Source of the DNA: Pseudomonadales bacterium
GTDB taxonomy: Bacteria > Pseudomonadota > Gammaproteobacteria > Pseudomonadales > Azotimanducaceae
NCBI GenBank assembly: GCA_041395945.1
Contig: JAWKZN010000001.1
Location: forward strand, 3,472,001-3,536,000
Direction of reading: 5' to 3'
Length of the DNA stretch: 64,000 nt
The position numbers were made by a program, and so were the translations under genes. Under the pieces are notes generated by a model. It worked only from the letters and a program-made list of their open reading frames with translations, was not told the origin of the DNA and made no database searches. Of the stretch, positions 50,837 to 59,881 are shown one piece after another; position 1 is the stretch's first letter; every line of letters begins with the position of its first letter.

Positions 50837-51327
50837 TTTTCAAGCAGAGGGTTCCGCGATGCGGAATCGAGAGGTGGCTCCGCTTTCCTGGATCAGTTTT
50901 CCAAAACGTTAAATCACGAAGCTGTGGGTTGAACTTGATCTTCTGTGGACTGACCTGCCCTCCCAGAGGCGCGGACGCGAGCTCAGATCATTTCGTTCTT
51001 CGAGCCGTAGACCCCAACTAAAGTCCTTGGCGCATAGGCGTAAAAATCTTCGGCGAAACTGAGGCACGTTGGTAATTAAAAGGGAAGTCAGGCCTCCGGC
51101 CAGTCTAATGGCACTTGTGAGTGGCAATCACACTCAGCTTATGCAACGCAGAAAGAAGCCGCTTCGGGAGCGGCTGGTTTTCCATCTATCTTATTGATTT
51201 AAATATATTTTATTGGTGGAGGCGGCGGCAACCACATCGCCTTATAAATCAATCTCTTATTCTTCTAAACGCGAGAAATACCCCCAAAGATACCCCCATA
51301 TCGCTTCGACTGATTGTCCCATTAAAT
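50837..51327. other. Spacer between the two toxin-antitoxin copies, with a helicase tail
   Basis: On the minus strand the first bases after the palindrome encode RIAEPSA-stop, the same C-terminal tail as the helicase fragment before copy 2 (RIVEPSA-stop), so the duplicated unit began inside that gene. The rest shows no recognised gene; 51282-51298 is the second copy of the 17-bp repeat. Confidence 0.55.
51282..51298. repeat. Repeat CCCCAAAGATACCCCCA, copy 2
   Basis: Identical to 50028-50044, again beyond the 3' end of an antitoxin gene. Confidence 0.5.
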
Positions 51328-51660
51328 TCAAGCCGCCCGGTGCCCTAACTCGCTCAGTTTCTCCAAGGTATCGGGAAACTTCCTCACCATCAGTATCAAT
51401 GCAGCGGCTTGGGCATTGGGCCGAGCCCGGCCTTGCTCCCAGTTTTCGAGAGTACGCGTAGACACGCGCAGGCGGCGGGCAAACACGGCGCGGGAGATGT
51501 GCATCCGCTTGCACGTGTCGCGGATGAGATCCGCGTCCACTTCGAGTGGGGGGAGGTCCTCGACCTCATGCGAGCGTAGCGTGATTTTCCCCTCACGCTG
51601 TTGCTGCATGGCATCGACGCCTTCCATCAGTTCATTGAACAACGTGCGCTTTTGCTTCAT
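51328..51660 (-). CDS. XRE-family antitoxin, copy 2
   Basis: A 110-residue paralog of the antitoxin at 50133, differing at about eight positions (for instance R50C, E51K). The helix-turn-helix (LRVSTRTLENWEQGRARPNA) is unchanged. Its toxin partner is broken, so this is effectively a solitary antitoxin that could cross-neutralise or cross-repress copy 1. Confidence 0.9.
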   Translation of the reverse strand: MKQKRTLFNELMEGVDAMQQQREGKITLRSHEVEDLPPLEVDADLIRDTCKRMHISRAVFARRLRVSTRTLENWEQGRARPNAQAAALILMVRKFPDTLEKLSELGHRAA

Positions 51661-52005
51661 GACCTCAGTCTCCTGGCCTCCAATTCGGCCTGGATAGCCT
51701 TCTTCAATACCTTCTTCTCTTCCGTCGTCAGGTCGGCGACTTCATCCTTGTCGTAGAGCGTGAAGAACCAAATCTGGTGATCGGCCGACAGGTAGTAATA
51801 AATGACCCTCAATCCACCTCGCTTGCCTTTGCCGCGACGGGCGTCTTCCCAACGAACCTTGCGAAACCCGCCGGTGCCGGGCATCACATCACCCAGTTCC
51901 GGATTCTCCATCAACGCGCGCTGCAGTTCCCGATAGCTCTCGTTCGGTCAGATAGTGGCCGAGGAAGCGCGTGAACAAAGGGGTTTCCAGGAACACCAGT
52001 TTCAT
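51657..52005 (-). pseudogene. RelE-like toxin copy 2, frameshifted
   Basis: ATG 52005 opens MKLVFLETPLFTRFLGHYLT, matching copy 1, but after ~23 codons an extra base (near 51940, GAGAGC where copy 1 has CGC) shifts the frame. The other frame resumes with MENPELGDVMPGTGGFRKVR and runs to the normal end. The toxin is therefore inactive unless translation restarts internally; a restart fragment would lack the N-terminal helices. Confidence 0.82.
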
Positions 52006-52013
52006 TGCCTAGG

Positions 52014-52032
52014 TATACGCCGTTTGCGTACA
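52014..52032. promoter_or_regulatory. Degenerate operator palindrome of toxin-antitoxin copy 2
   Basis: TATACGCCGTTTGCGTACA, corresponding to the near-perfect palindrome of copy 1 with several mismatches. Confidence 0.5.
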
Positions 52033-52035
52033 CTT

Positions 52036-52375
52036 TCAAGCCGAGGGTTCCACGATGCGATATCCCATAGCCTGGTATCCGCGCTGGCGCTTGTCCCACA
52101 TTCGGAGCAATGCCGGGTGGCCGGTGCCGACGAAATCGATGATCCGAATACTGGTCTTGGAGGCGTGCTCCCGGTGCAGGCGGCCGGGTACTGCTGCAGC
52201 GTTCCCTTCCAGCAAACCGGCATCGCCAATACCAAGGTATCGAGATGGGGATGGTCGAAACCCTCACCGACCAGCTTTCCAGTCGCCAGCAAGATGCGCG
52301 GATCGGGCGGCAAGGCATCCAGCCGAACAACGAGCGCGCCTCGCTGTTTCTTCGACATTCGGCCGTGCAAAGTTC
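52036..52375 (-). pseudogene. DEAD/DEAH (SF2) helicase, C-terminal exon with frameshift
   Basis: Minus-strand reading LHGRMSKKQRGALVVRLDAL, RILLATGKLVGEGFDHPHLD (motif V region), TLVLAMPVCWKGTLQQY, then after a one-base loss near 52186 GRLHREHASKTSIRIIDFVG (motif VI), GHPALLRMWDKRQRGYQAMG and YRIVEPSA-stop at 52036. This is the end of a SNF2/SF2-type helicase as found in restriction or defence islands. The N-terminal part is replaced by group II intron sequence. Confidence 0.75.
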
Positions 52376-52446
52376 GCGGTAGGGACGGAGATCGCTCCCT
52401 GCCCCCCGCACAGATCCGTTCGTGAAGCATTACCGCATACGGCTCC
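52376..52446 (-). ncRNA. Group II intron 3' end (domain V/VI)
   Basis: On the minus strand GAGCCGTATGCGG...ACGGATCTGTGCGGGGGGC followed by CGTCCCTACCGCGA is the domain V hairpin (with the AGC catalytic triad) and 3' end typical of bacterial group II introns. It abuts the helicase coding sequence, which resumes within a few bases, as expected for an intron/exon junction. Confidence 0.72.
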
Positions 52447-53106
52447 TGCCTTGAGTCATGACGCAAAGCGCTGATGTGGATAGGGGTGTAGCACCCGAAC
52501 CCGTGGGACGGTAACGGTCGACAAGACGCAGGAACCGGGACCAGGGCATGAACCCGCGCTGGCCTCGCCGCCGCAGTGACCTGCCGGCTTTCTTCGGCCC
52601 ATTCGATTATTGGAATCTGGCCTCGATTGTCATCGCGGCGATGCCGCAGGATTTGCCGAACTCTGCCGGCGTTAGCATTCGCAATCTCGAGTGCGGACGC
52701 ACGTGACTGGGGGCTGTCGGAAATTCTGTGTTTAAGGGCCATACGATTCGGATCGGATCGTGCATACGGCGCATCAGCGCCGGTCGAATCGCCTTGAGGC
52801 TGGCGCGCATTCGCTTCGCCGAAGTCAGCCGCTTCAGCTGGAACCAGCCGTCCGACCGCGATCGCCCACAGAGTGGGTAAAACCGAGGAACTCGAACTTC
52901 GGCGGCTTCGGGAGCCCTTGTCGCGCGCGCAACTCGGCCGCGAAGCGACCGAACTGCAGCACGCGCGTCTTGTCCTCGTTCAGCGTCAACCCGAACTTGG
53001 CGACCCGCGCCTTCAAGTCCTCGAGGAAGCGGTCGACATCGGCCTTACTCTTGGAGTCCACTCCTTCCCAAGCATCCTCGGAAAGTCCATCGAGCATCTC
53101 GAGCAC
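52447..53106 (-). pseudogene. Group II intron reverse transcriptase/maturase remnant
   Basis: Two or more frames together give the C-terminal half of an intron-encoded protein: ADVDRFLEDLKARVAKFGLT, LNEDKTRVLQFGRFAAELRA, KPPKFEFLGFTHSVG (end of the RT thumb region), then QLKRLTSAKRMRASLKAIRP and ALMRRMHDPIRIV (maturase domain). The YADD active-site motif and everything before it are lost, and frameshifts separate the parts. 53107-53268 shows nothing recognisable. Confidence 0.75.
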
Positions 53107-53268
53107 CAGACATCAATAGTTGTCGCTGATCACGCTGATCGAGTATCCGAGCCGCGCTCAGCACAGTCAATGGACGGACTCGCCGCCATAGTTGGCGTCG
53201 TCCGCTCGGGTCCACTTTCGCACCGTCGTTAAGGTTAGGGGCGCCAAGCAGGCGTCACGGCACATCGT

Positions 53269-54168
53269 TCACGTCCCCCGGGGCCCCTGGTAATGCGGGC
53301 GCGGCGCGTGGGGCGGTTGCCGCGGCTCGCCGTCCACGGGCACCACTCTCGCCGGAAACTCGATGACCGCATTGGCGAAAACATCGTTACGATCGCCCGC
53401 CACCATATGCCCCGCCTCCGTTACGTTCACGTACTCGGCATGCGGACACAGGGCCAGAAACTCCTGCGCTCCTTGCTCGCTCAAGACGTCCGACAACCCA
53501 CCACGCACCAGCAGCGTGGGCAGGCGCAACGCTCGGACGCACGTGGTCAGCCGAGCCTCGCGCTTGCCGACGTCACGATGGCCGGTGCGAAATCGTGGGT
53601 CCCAATGCCAGTGGTACCGGCCGTCGTCGCCCAGGCGGAAATTCTTGGCCAGTCCAGCGAGGTATCGCGGTCGCCGGCGGTGCGGCTGATAGCTGGCGAT
53701 GGCGTCGGCGACCTCCTCTAGAGAATCGAAACCCTCCGGCCTCCGGTTCATGAACGCCTGAATCTTCTGGACGCCCTCCGTCTCGATGCGGTGGCCGACG
53801 TCGACCAGCACCAGCGCGGTCGCGTCCACGTGATCCTCGCCGCAGGCCACCAGGCTCACGCCGCGTCCCAGCTGCTGCGCCACCCGGCACAGGTCCGCCA
53901 CCATGACATCCTGACCGTGTACGCCGTCAGGCGCCCAGTCCGAGTCTCCGTGGCCGCGGGCATCGAGCGCAACCGCGTGATAGCCGGCCCGGCCGAGGAT
54001 TTCGCCCGCGCCTTTCCAGGCGTGGCGCGTCTGCCCGCCGCCATGCTGGAGAATGACCAGCGGCCCGGCCGGATTCCCCCACACGTCCGCCGCCAGCCGG
54101 CAACCACCGGCACCTGCCAGGAATCTGTCTGGACCCGGGGTTCCCGGTAACCGATGTCTTGCACTCAC
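53269..54168 (-). CDS. Alpha/beta hydrolase missing its nucleophile elbow
   Basis: A 299-residue alpha/beta-hydrolase: LVILQHGGGQTRHAWKGAGE, AVALDARGHGDSDWAPDG, ADLCRVAQQLGRGVSLVACG, DATALVLVDVGHRIETEGVQ, LLVRGGLSDVLSEQGAQEFL and the catalytic-His region YVNVTEAGHMVAGDRNDVFA. Between VSLV and ATALVLVDV an intact relative has G-x-S-x-G-G and a helix; here only ACGEDHVD remains, so ~15-20 residues including the catalytic Ser are deleted in frame. AGGAG precedes GTG 54168. Likely a non-functional gene, or a binding protein. Confidence 0.82.
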   Translation of the reverse strand: MSARHRLPGTPGPDRFLAGAGGCRLAADVWGNPAGPLVILQHGGGQTRHAWKGAGEILGRAGYHAVALDARGHGDSDWAPDGVHGQDVMVADLCRVAQQLGRGVSLVACGEDHVDATALVLVDVGHRIETEGVQKIQAFMNRRPEGFDSLEEVADAIASYQPHRRRPRYLAGLAKNFRLGDDGRYHWHWDPRFRTGHRDVGKREARLTTCVRALRLPTLLVRGGLSDVLSEQGAQEFLALCPHAEYVNVTEAGHMVAGDRNDVFANAVIEFPARVVPVDGEPRQPPHAPRPHYQGPRGT

Positions 54169-54325
54169 GGCATGCTCCTGGCGAATCGGCGGCCGATTTC
54201 GGGCGAGTGCCGGCACCCGCGGCGGAGCGCTGCCGGAACGAGACAGCGAAACGACAATGACCGTAGCAGGCTTCGATCATGTCGCCGGACCCACGTCAAC
54301 CAGATGAACAATGCGCCTCCACCAC

Positions 54326-54532
54326 TCAGCCCAGCTGCGGAATGACCCGCTCGGTCAGCAGATCAAAGCCCTCGTGGCTAAGCGGCGCCGCCAGCAGGTA
54401 GCCCAGTGGCAGCTCGACCTCGAGCCGCCGCAGCTGCTCCGTGAGCCGCTCCGGCGTACCCGTAGACGACGACCTCCTCCAGACAACGCTGCAGAAGATC
54501 CTTGCGTCCGCCAACCTGTTGTTGACGTTCGT
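54326..54532 (-). pseudogene. Luciferase-like (LLM) flavin monooxygenase C-terminal fragment
   Basis: Minus strand, two frames: GGRKDLLQRCLEEVVVYG then TPERLTEQLRRLEVELPLGY, LLAAPLSHEGFDLLTERVIP-QLG-stop. This is the end of a bacterial luciferase-like monooxygenase. The body of the barrel is gone; the fragment is fused to the hydrolase remnant upstream. Confidence 0.62.
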
Positions 54533-55250
54533 CGAGGAGCGCCTCCCGAATTCCGACCTCCACGTGAAGGGGCGGAAAACCCTGGAAGTCGGCAAGTAGC
54601 GGTGATGCCAGCGGATGGCGCAGGTTGTCCTCGGCATATAGCCGCGCCATTTCCCGCAGCCCATCGATCCGAACCAGCGGATCGTCCACTGCCCCGGGGC
54701 GATGGGAATCACCGGTGGCCTCCAGATCGGTCCAGGGCGAGAAGCAGATACCAGCGTCGGCAGCGCCTCGCCCTCGTCCTGCAGCCGCGCCAGCGTCGCC
54801 AACGCGAGACCGCCGCCGGCGGAGTCGCCGGCAATGACCACGCGCCCCGGGCGCGCCGACTCCTCGAGCAGATAGCGGTATGCAGCCACCGCATCGTCCA
54901 CGGCAGCCGGAAACGGGTGCTCCGGGGCAAGGCGGTAATCGAGCAACAACACCCGGCAATCCGCAGCGCCCGCCATGCGCACGCCGAACTCGTGGTATGC
55001 GGTGCCCGAGCCGATGGCGTAGCGCTGCCGTGCAGATACAGCATGACCCGATCCGGCGAGGCCCCGGCGGCTCGACCCAGTCGGCACTGGCTGCTCCGAC
55101 CTCAACGCTGCGGATCTCCATGTCCTCGGGCAACGGATTCCCTGCCAGAATAGCCGCGTAGTTGTCACGCTGCTCTTGCAGAGGAACGTCGTCTCTGCGG
55201 GGGATGGACGTCATCATCTCGACGAAGCTTTCATGCTCGGCGCTCGGCAC
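54533..55250 (-). pseudogene. Hormone-sensitive-lipase-type hydrolase with several frameshifts
   Basis: GTG 55250 (GGAGGAG upstream) starts SAEHESFVEMMTSIPRRDDV, NPLPEDMEIRSVEVGAASAD; another frame gives MLYLHGS; a third GTAYHEFGVRMAGAADCRVL, LDYRLAPEHPFPAAVDDAVA, VVIAGDSAGGGLALATLARL (nucleophile GDSAGG); and a fourth GICFSPWTDLEATG and FPPLHVEVGIREALLDE. At least three frameshifts. The original enzyme was an alpha/beta-hydrolase-3 esterase; the catalytic His end has been replaced by the LLM fragment. Confidence 0.75.
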
Positions 55251-55519
55251 GCTCTCCTCCAGGTTTCGCTGCGATGATCGGACACCCGTGCATCGCTCGC
55301 TCACCGCATAGATCGTAAGCGCGTTGACTAACTGGGACTTGCCATTCACACATTTGCCGCCATTGTGGCAATCGTGCGCGGAGTCGGTGGCGTCGCGGCG
55401 ACCGGCGGCGCAGATGCCTCGCCAACGCTCGAGCGGGAGGGCCCGCTCATGAACTTGATGAACCCCTAAACCGCAAGCCTCGAATAGCTCTTCGAGCAGC
55501 CACCATGGTTCCCCCCTCG

Positions 55520-55800
55520 ACATCAGCAACTGGAATCTGGCCCAGAAGGACGCCATCTGGCCCCGTTTCGCTACGGTTGCGGTGCCGAAGCGCCGGTATT
55601 CCGTCACCCGGAGTCGCGATACGGCCGGTTCTGGTCCATCTCCCACTTTGAGGACATCAAGTGGGTGGATCACCATCAGGAGCTGTTCCCGTCGGAAGGT
55701 TCCCGCTGGACGATCCCGACGAAGACTTCTAGACGCCGATGTTCATCGCCATGGATCCGCCCAGACACGACGTGCAAGCGAATAGCGCTCGCCTCGTGCA
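55520..55800 (+). pseudogene. Cytochrome P450 N-terminal remnant
   Basis: Plus-strand reading GAEAPVFRHPESRYGRFWSI, SHFEDIKWVDHHQELFPSEG, then after a frame change and a TAG codon TPMFIAMDPPRHDVQA. The motif FIAMDPPRHDxxR belongs to bacterial P450s just before the B helix. The heme-binding Cys region and the rest are absent. Confidence 0.65.
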
Positions 55801-55853
55801 CGCGGGGACGGTACACTTCGTTCACACGCTTACCAACTACGGCGGTTTGATCA

Positions 55854-56297
55854 TTGATTGACGTCGACTCCCTGAAGAATCAGTTTCTGGGCGCAGAATT
55901 CGATGCCCGGGAATTCGTCCTCGACCCCGGGAAGCTGGTCGCCGTGGCCCGTGCGGTGGGCGAAACGCGACCCGAGTATCTCGAGCCCGACCATCCCGAG
56001 TTTCAGGCTACGCCGGCCTTCATCGGCAGCCTGGCAGCGGCACGGCATCTGCCGATGGATTTTCCGGCGCTCGGCGGCATCCCCATGGACGGCGGCAAGG
56101 CGGTGTTGCGCATCGCCCCGGTGCGCCCGGGGATGCGCCTTACCGGGCGCAGCCATCTGCACGACATCTATGACAAAAGCGGGCGCTCCGGACGCATGAT
56201 CTTCATCGTCTCGCGCATGGAGATCTTCGACCCCGACGAGCGCCACGTGGCGACCAGCGATGCGCGCATGGTCGTGCGGGAGCGGCCGCGGTCATGA
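55854..56297 (+). CDS. FAS1-like/MaoC dehydratase N-terminal-domain protein
   Basis: A 147-residue hotdog protein of the FAS1-like dehydratase domain: LKNQFLGAEFDAREFVLDPG, KLVAVARAVGETRPEYLEPD, FQATPAFIGSLAAARHLPMD, GGKAVLRIAPVRPGMRLTGR, SHLHDIYDKSGRSGRMIFIV. These pair with a MaoC partner to make a two-chain enoyl-CoA hydratase, as the next gene supplies (ATGA overlap). The start is TTG 55854; the ribosome site is weak. Confidence 0.84.
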   Translation: MIDVDSLKNQFLGAEFDAREFVLDPGKLVAVARAVGETRPEYLEPDHPEFQATPAFIGSLAAARHLPMDFPALGGIPMDGGKAVLRIAPVRPGMRLTGRSHLHDIYDKSGRSGRMIFIVSRMEIFDPDERHVATSDARMVVRERPRS

Positions 56298-56713
56298 CCA
56301 TCGCAACCATCGAAGACGTGGAGTTCGGCGCCGAGCTGCCGCCGTTCGAGCCCGACACCTCACTTCGTGCCACCGGCGCTTTCGCCGACGCCGTCGGTTG
56401 GGGGCGGGCCGCCCGATTCAAGGACCACGACCAGGCCCGCGCGGAGGGCCTGCCCGGAGCGCTGGTGCCCGGCATCATGGCGCTCGGCTTTTTGACCAGC
56501 ATGATCCACCGCTGGTCGGCGGCAGCACGGATCGAAAGCATCGACACGGTGTTTCGCGCTCCGCTGCTGGCCGACGAACCCTGCACGCCAATCGGCGTGG
56601 TTACTGACATCGACGAGGAAACCGGCACCGTGCAGCCTGATCTGACGGTGAAGAATCCGCAAGGAGAGAACCGTGTCTTCGGAACCGCCAGCATCAGATT
56701 GCCGATCGCGTGA
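56294..56713 (+). CDS. MaoC-type enoyl-CoA hydratase subunit
   Basis: A 139-residue hotdog protein: IEDVEFGAELPPFEPDTSLR, ATGAFADAVGW, KDHDQARAEGLPGALVPGIM with the D-x4-H-like hydratase region (here a shortened DQARAEGLPGALVPG), SMIHRWSAAARIESIDTVFR. With the preceding protein it should hydrate an unsaturated acyl-CoA in beta-oxidation of a side chain. ATG 56294 overlaps the upstream stop. Confidence 0.87.
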   Translation: MTIATIEDVEFGAELPPFEPDTSLRATGAFADAVGWGRAARFKDHDQARAEGLPGALVPGIMALGFLTSMIHRWSAAARIESIDTVFRAPLLADEPCTPIGVVTDIDEETGTVQPDLTVKNPQGENRVFGTASIRLPIA

Positions 56714-56788
56714 AGCGCCGGACCCCGCCCGGATGGAACGGCCTCACCGTGGGCCTGCGGACGGCACCGTCCGGTCTTCGACACGGCG

Positions 56789-57827
56789 GTGACGCGTCTG
56801 CTCGGCATCCGCCACCCGATCGTGCTGGCGCAGATGACCCGGGTCTCGACGCCTGCCCTGGTGGCCGCCGTGAGCGAGGCCGGCGGCCTCGGCGTTCTCG
56901 CCACGACCACGCTGAGTGCCGACGCCATCCGCGAGATTCGACGACGCACCGATGCCCCCTTCGGGGTGGGCGTGCCCCTGCTGCTGCCGACGGGCAGGGA
57001 GAACGCGGAAGCTGCTCTGGCAGAGCGGGTGCCGGTGGTCGTGTTCTCGCTCGGCAACGGCGCCTGGCTGGTTCCGCGCGCCCGCGAGTACGGTGGCCGG
57101 ATCATCGCGACGGTGACCACGCCACGCCCGGGCGGCGGCACGGGCCGGATGCGATGCCGTGCAGGTCATCGGCAACGAGGGGGCCGGCCACGGCAGCGCC
57201 GTCGGCTCTCTGGTGCTCGTTCCGACCATCCGGGACGCCGTCTCCATTCCGATCATTGCCGCCGGCGGGTTCGGCGACGGCCGCGGCCTGGTCGCCGCCC
57301 TGGCACTCGGCGCCGGCGCGGTGGCCATGGGGACGCGGTTCGCCACGGCGGCCGAGAGCCCGTTGCACCCGGCAACCCTTCAGCGCGTGCTCGAGAAGTA
57401 GGCGGAAGACACCCTCTACACGGACCGTTTCGACGGCATGGACTACCGGGTGCTACGCACGCCGCGCACCGAACGCCTCGAACGCGAGCGAGGCGGGCTG
57501 ATGGCAGCTCTGGCCGCGTCCCGGGAACTGGCACGCGACCTGGGTCTGCCCTGGCTGGGTCTGCTGGGACGCATTCTGCGCCGCGGTCCAAAGCATACGC
57601 TCCGGCTGGCGAGGATGGGGGCTGCCCAGCGCGCCATCGAGGAGGGCGACCTGGAGCGCGGGGTTCAGCCCATCGGGCAGGTCCAGGGCCTCGTCCGGGA
57701 CGCCCCGCCGGTTGCGGACATCCTCCGGCGCATGATGGAGGAGGCAGGCCGGGCAGCGGCTGGGATCGAGCAATGCATGGCTATCGGCGCGTCCCGGCGG
57801 ACACCTCTGCGAAGGAGTGACTCATGA
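56789..57827 (+). pseudogene. Nitronate monooxygenase, internally deleted, frameshift plus TAG
   Basis: GTG 56789 starts TRLLGIRHPIVLAQMTRVST, PALVAAVSEAGGLGVLATTT, VPVVVFSLGNGAWLVPRARE, then a break at ~57145 (frame change and loss of ~25 residues), then DAVQVIGNEGAGHGSAVGSL, IPIIAAGGFGDGRGLVAALA, LGAGAVAMGTRFATAAESPL, TAG at 57399, then EDTLYTDRFDGMDYRVLRTP and a helical tail. This is an FMN-dependent nitronate monooxygenase/2-nitropropane dioxygenase. The tail overlaps the SDR start (ATGA), so an operon once existed. Confidence 0.78.
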
Positions 57828-58384
57828 ACCGGTTCAGCGGAAAGGTCGTGGTCGTGACCGGTGCGGCCTCGGGCTTCGGAGAAGCCATCGCGCGGCGTTT
57901 CGCCGCCGAGGGCACCAGCGTCTGCCTCTCGGACATCGACGTCGAGCGGCTCGCGGCCGAACTCGGCAGCGGCGAACGCCCGGTGGACTGCGCGCCAGCG
58001 GATTTGTCGCAGGAAGACGATGTGCCCAAGCTCATCGAAACAGACCGCACCACGTTCGGTGCCCTCGACGTGCTGGTCAACAATGCCGGCTATTCTCATG
58101 GCGCGGTGCTGACCTCGAGTCGCAGGCTCGCGCTGGAACTCGCAAGGCACAACATACGCGTCAACGCCGTGAACCCGGTGGCAGCGGCCACCGGGTTCAT
58201 GAAGGGCTCCATGGGCGTGGATGAGCTCAGCGCCGATCAGCGCGCGGCACTGGTGAGCACCATTCCCCGGGGCCGGCTGGCAGAGCCGCGTGACGTCGCG
58301 GCCGCCGTGGCCTTTCTCGCCTCCGACGAGGCCGACATGATCACGGGAACGAGCATCGACGTCGACGGTGGGCGCAGCATCTGA
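57824..58384 (+). CDS. Short-chain dehydrogenase with deleted active site
   Basis: A 186-residue SDR where ~250 are normal. The cofactor motif VVTGAASGFGEAIARRFAAE, DVERLAAELG, DVLVNNAGYSHG and the C-terminal VAFLASDEADMITGTSIDVD-GG are intact, but NNAGYSHGAV jumps straight to LTSSRRLALELARHNIRVNA. The segment with the catalytic Ser, Tyr-x3-Lys and the dimer helix (~60 residues) has been deleted in frame. Stable product possible, catalysis unlikely. ATG overlaps the preceding frame. Confidence 0.8.
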   Translation: MNRFSGKVVVVTGAASGFGEAIARRFAAEGTSVCLSDIDVERLAAELGSGERPVDCAPADLSQEDDVPKLIETDRTTFGALDVLVNNAGYSHGAVLTSSRRLALELARHNIRVNAVNPVAAATGFMKGSMGVDELSADQRAALVSTIPRGRLAEPRDVAAAVAFLASDEADMITGTSIDVDGGRSI

Positions 58385-58409
58385 CACGGAGCACGAAAAC
58401 GAGGCGAAC

Positions 58410-59879
58410 ATGACGAAGACCACGGCTCGGCAGCAGGAACTCTCTTTTGCCATCATCGGCGGCGGGATGGCAGGCATTCTCAGCGCCATCAAGCTGCGTG
58501 ACGCCGGCTACACCAACTTCACGATCTACGAGAAAGCGGACCGGCTGGGAGGCACCTGGCGCGAGAACTGCTACCCGGGCATTTCCTGCGACGTGCCATC
58601 CCATTCCTACTGCTACGACTTCGAGCCGAATCCGGAGTGGTCGCACACCTGCGCGCCGGGCGGCGAGATCCTCGAGTATTTCGAGACGGTCGCGGAGAAG
58701 TACGGCGTGACGGACAAGGTGGTGCTGGGCGCCGAGGTCTGCCGGATCGTCTTCGCCGACGGCAGGTGGCATCTCGAGTGTAAGGACGGTCGTAAGGACG
58801 TGGTGGATCTCGTCGTGGCCGCGACCGGCGTTTTGCACCATCCCCGGTACCCGGACATTCCCGGGCTCGACGCGTTCGCGGGCCCCTGCTTTCATACCGC
58901 GCGCTGGGATCACTCGGTTCCGCTCGAGGGCAAGCGCGTCGGCATCATCGGCACGGGCTCGACCGCGATTCAGGTGGTCGGCGCGATTACCGGAAAGGTG
59001 GGCCAGCTTACCCAGTTCCAGCGCACAGCCCAATGGATCATGCCGCGCCCGAACCCGGCCTACACCGAGGAGGAGAAAGCGGAGTTCCGGCGCAACCCGG
59101 ATGCCATGCGCAGGATCCGGGCCGAACAGATGGAAATCTTCGAGCATGGCTTCTCATCTGCCGTGGTGGGCGAGAATCCCGAGGCGCTCCGTGCCATCGA
59201 GGCGCTGACGCTGGCAAACCTCGAAGACAACATCAAAGACCCCGTGCTGCGTGAGAAGCTCCGTCCGGACTATAAGGCGGCTTGCAAGCGGCTGATCATG
59301 TCCGACAACTACTACGAGGCCATTCAGCGGCCGAACGCAGAGCTGGTCACGGACACCATCGACCGAATCGAGCCCGCTGGCGTGCGCACCGCAAGCGGGC
59401 GGCTGCACGAGCTTGACGTTCTGGTGCTGGCCACGGGCTTCAAAGTCGACCAGTTCCTGCGGCCCATCGAGGTGATCGGCTACGAGGGCGTCACCCTGGA
59501 GCAGGCGTGGATCGAGCGTCCATCAGCCTATCTCTCGGTATGCGTGCCCGGCTTTCCGAACCTGGTCATGCTCAACGGACCCAACGGCCCCGTCGGCAAT
59601 TTCTCGCTCATCGACGTCGCAGACATTCAGCTCGCGTATTTTTTCCAGCTCGTGGCGCGCGTGCGCGAGGGGGAATTCCGGCAATTCTCCGCCACCCCCG
59701 AGGCGGCGGAGCGGTTCGAAGCCGAACGGGTCGAAGCCACCAGGAAGACCGTATGGGTCTCCGGCTGCAGCAGCTGGTATCTCGATGATCGGGGCGTCCC
59801 AGCCGCGTGGCCCTGGTCGATGCAGCGCTTCCGGGAAGTGATGAGGTCACCCGACCTGAAGGACTTCGCGGTGGCCTGA
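58410..59879 (+). CDS. Flavin-containing/Baeyer-Villiger monooxygenase
   Basis: A 489-residue class B monooxygenase: FAD motif FAIIGGGMAGILSAIKLRDA, GGTWRENCYPGISCDVPSH, the BVMO/FMO fingerprint FAGPCFHTARWDHSVPLEGK (F-x-G-x3-H-x3-W), NADPH motif VGIIGTGSTAIQVVGAITGK and ATGFKVDQFL, NGPNGPVGN. GAGG precedes ATG 58410; 25 bp separate it from the SDR. It oxidises ketones to esters or lactones with NADPH and O2, typical of terpenoid or steroid breakdown. Intact and probably functional. Confidence 0.94.
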   Translation: MTKTTARQQELSFAIIGGGMAGILSAIKLRDAGYTNFTIYEKADRLGGTWRENCYPGISCDVPSHSYCYDFEPNPEWSHTCAPGGEILEYFETVAEKYGVTDKVVLGAEVCRIVFADGRWHLECKDGRKDVVDLVVAATGVLHHPRYPDIPGLDAFAGPCFHTARWDHSVPLEGKRVGIIGTGSTAIQVVGAITGKVGQLTQFQRTAQWIMPRPNPAYTEEEKAEFRRNPDAMRRIRAEQMEIFEHGFSSAVVGENPEALRAIEALTLANLEDNIKDPVLREKLRPDYKAACKRLIMSDNYYEAIQRPNAELVTDTIDRIEPAGVRTASGRLHELDVLVLATGFKVDQFLRPIEVIGYEGVTLEQAWIERPSAYLSVCVPGFPNLVMLNGPNGPVGNFSLIDVADIQLAYFFQLVARVREGEFRQFSATPEAAERFEAERVEATRKTVWVSGCSSWYLDDRGVPAAWPWSMQRFREVMRSPDLKDFAVA

Positions 59880-59881
59880 GG

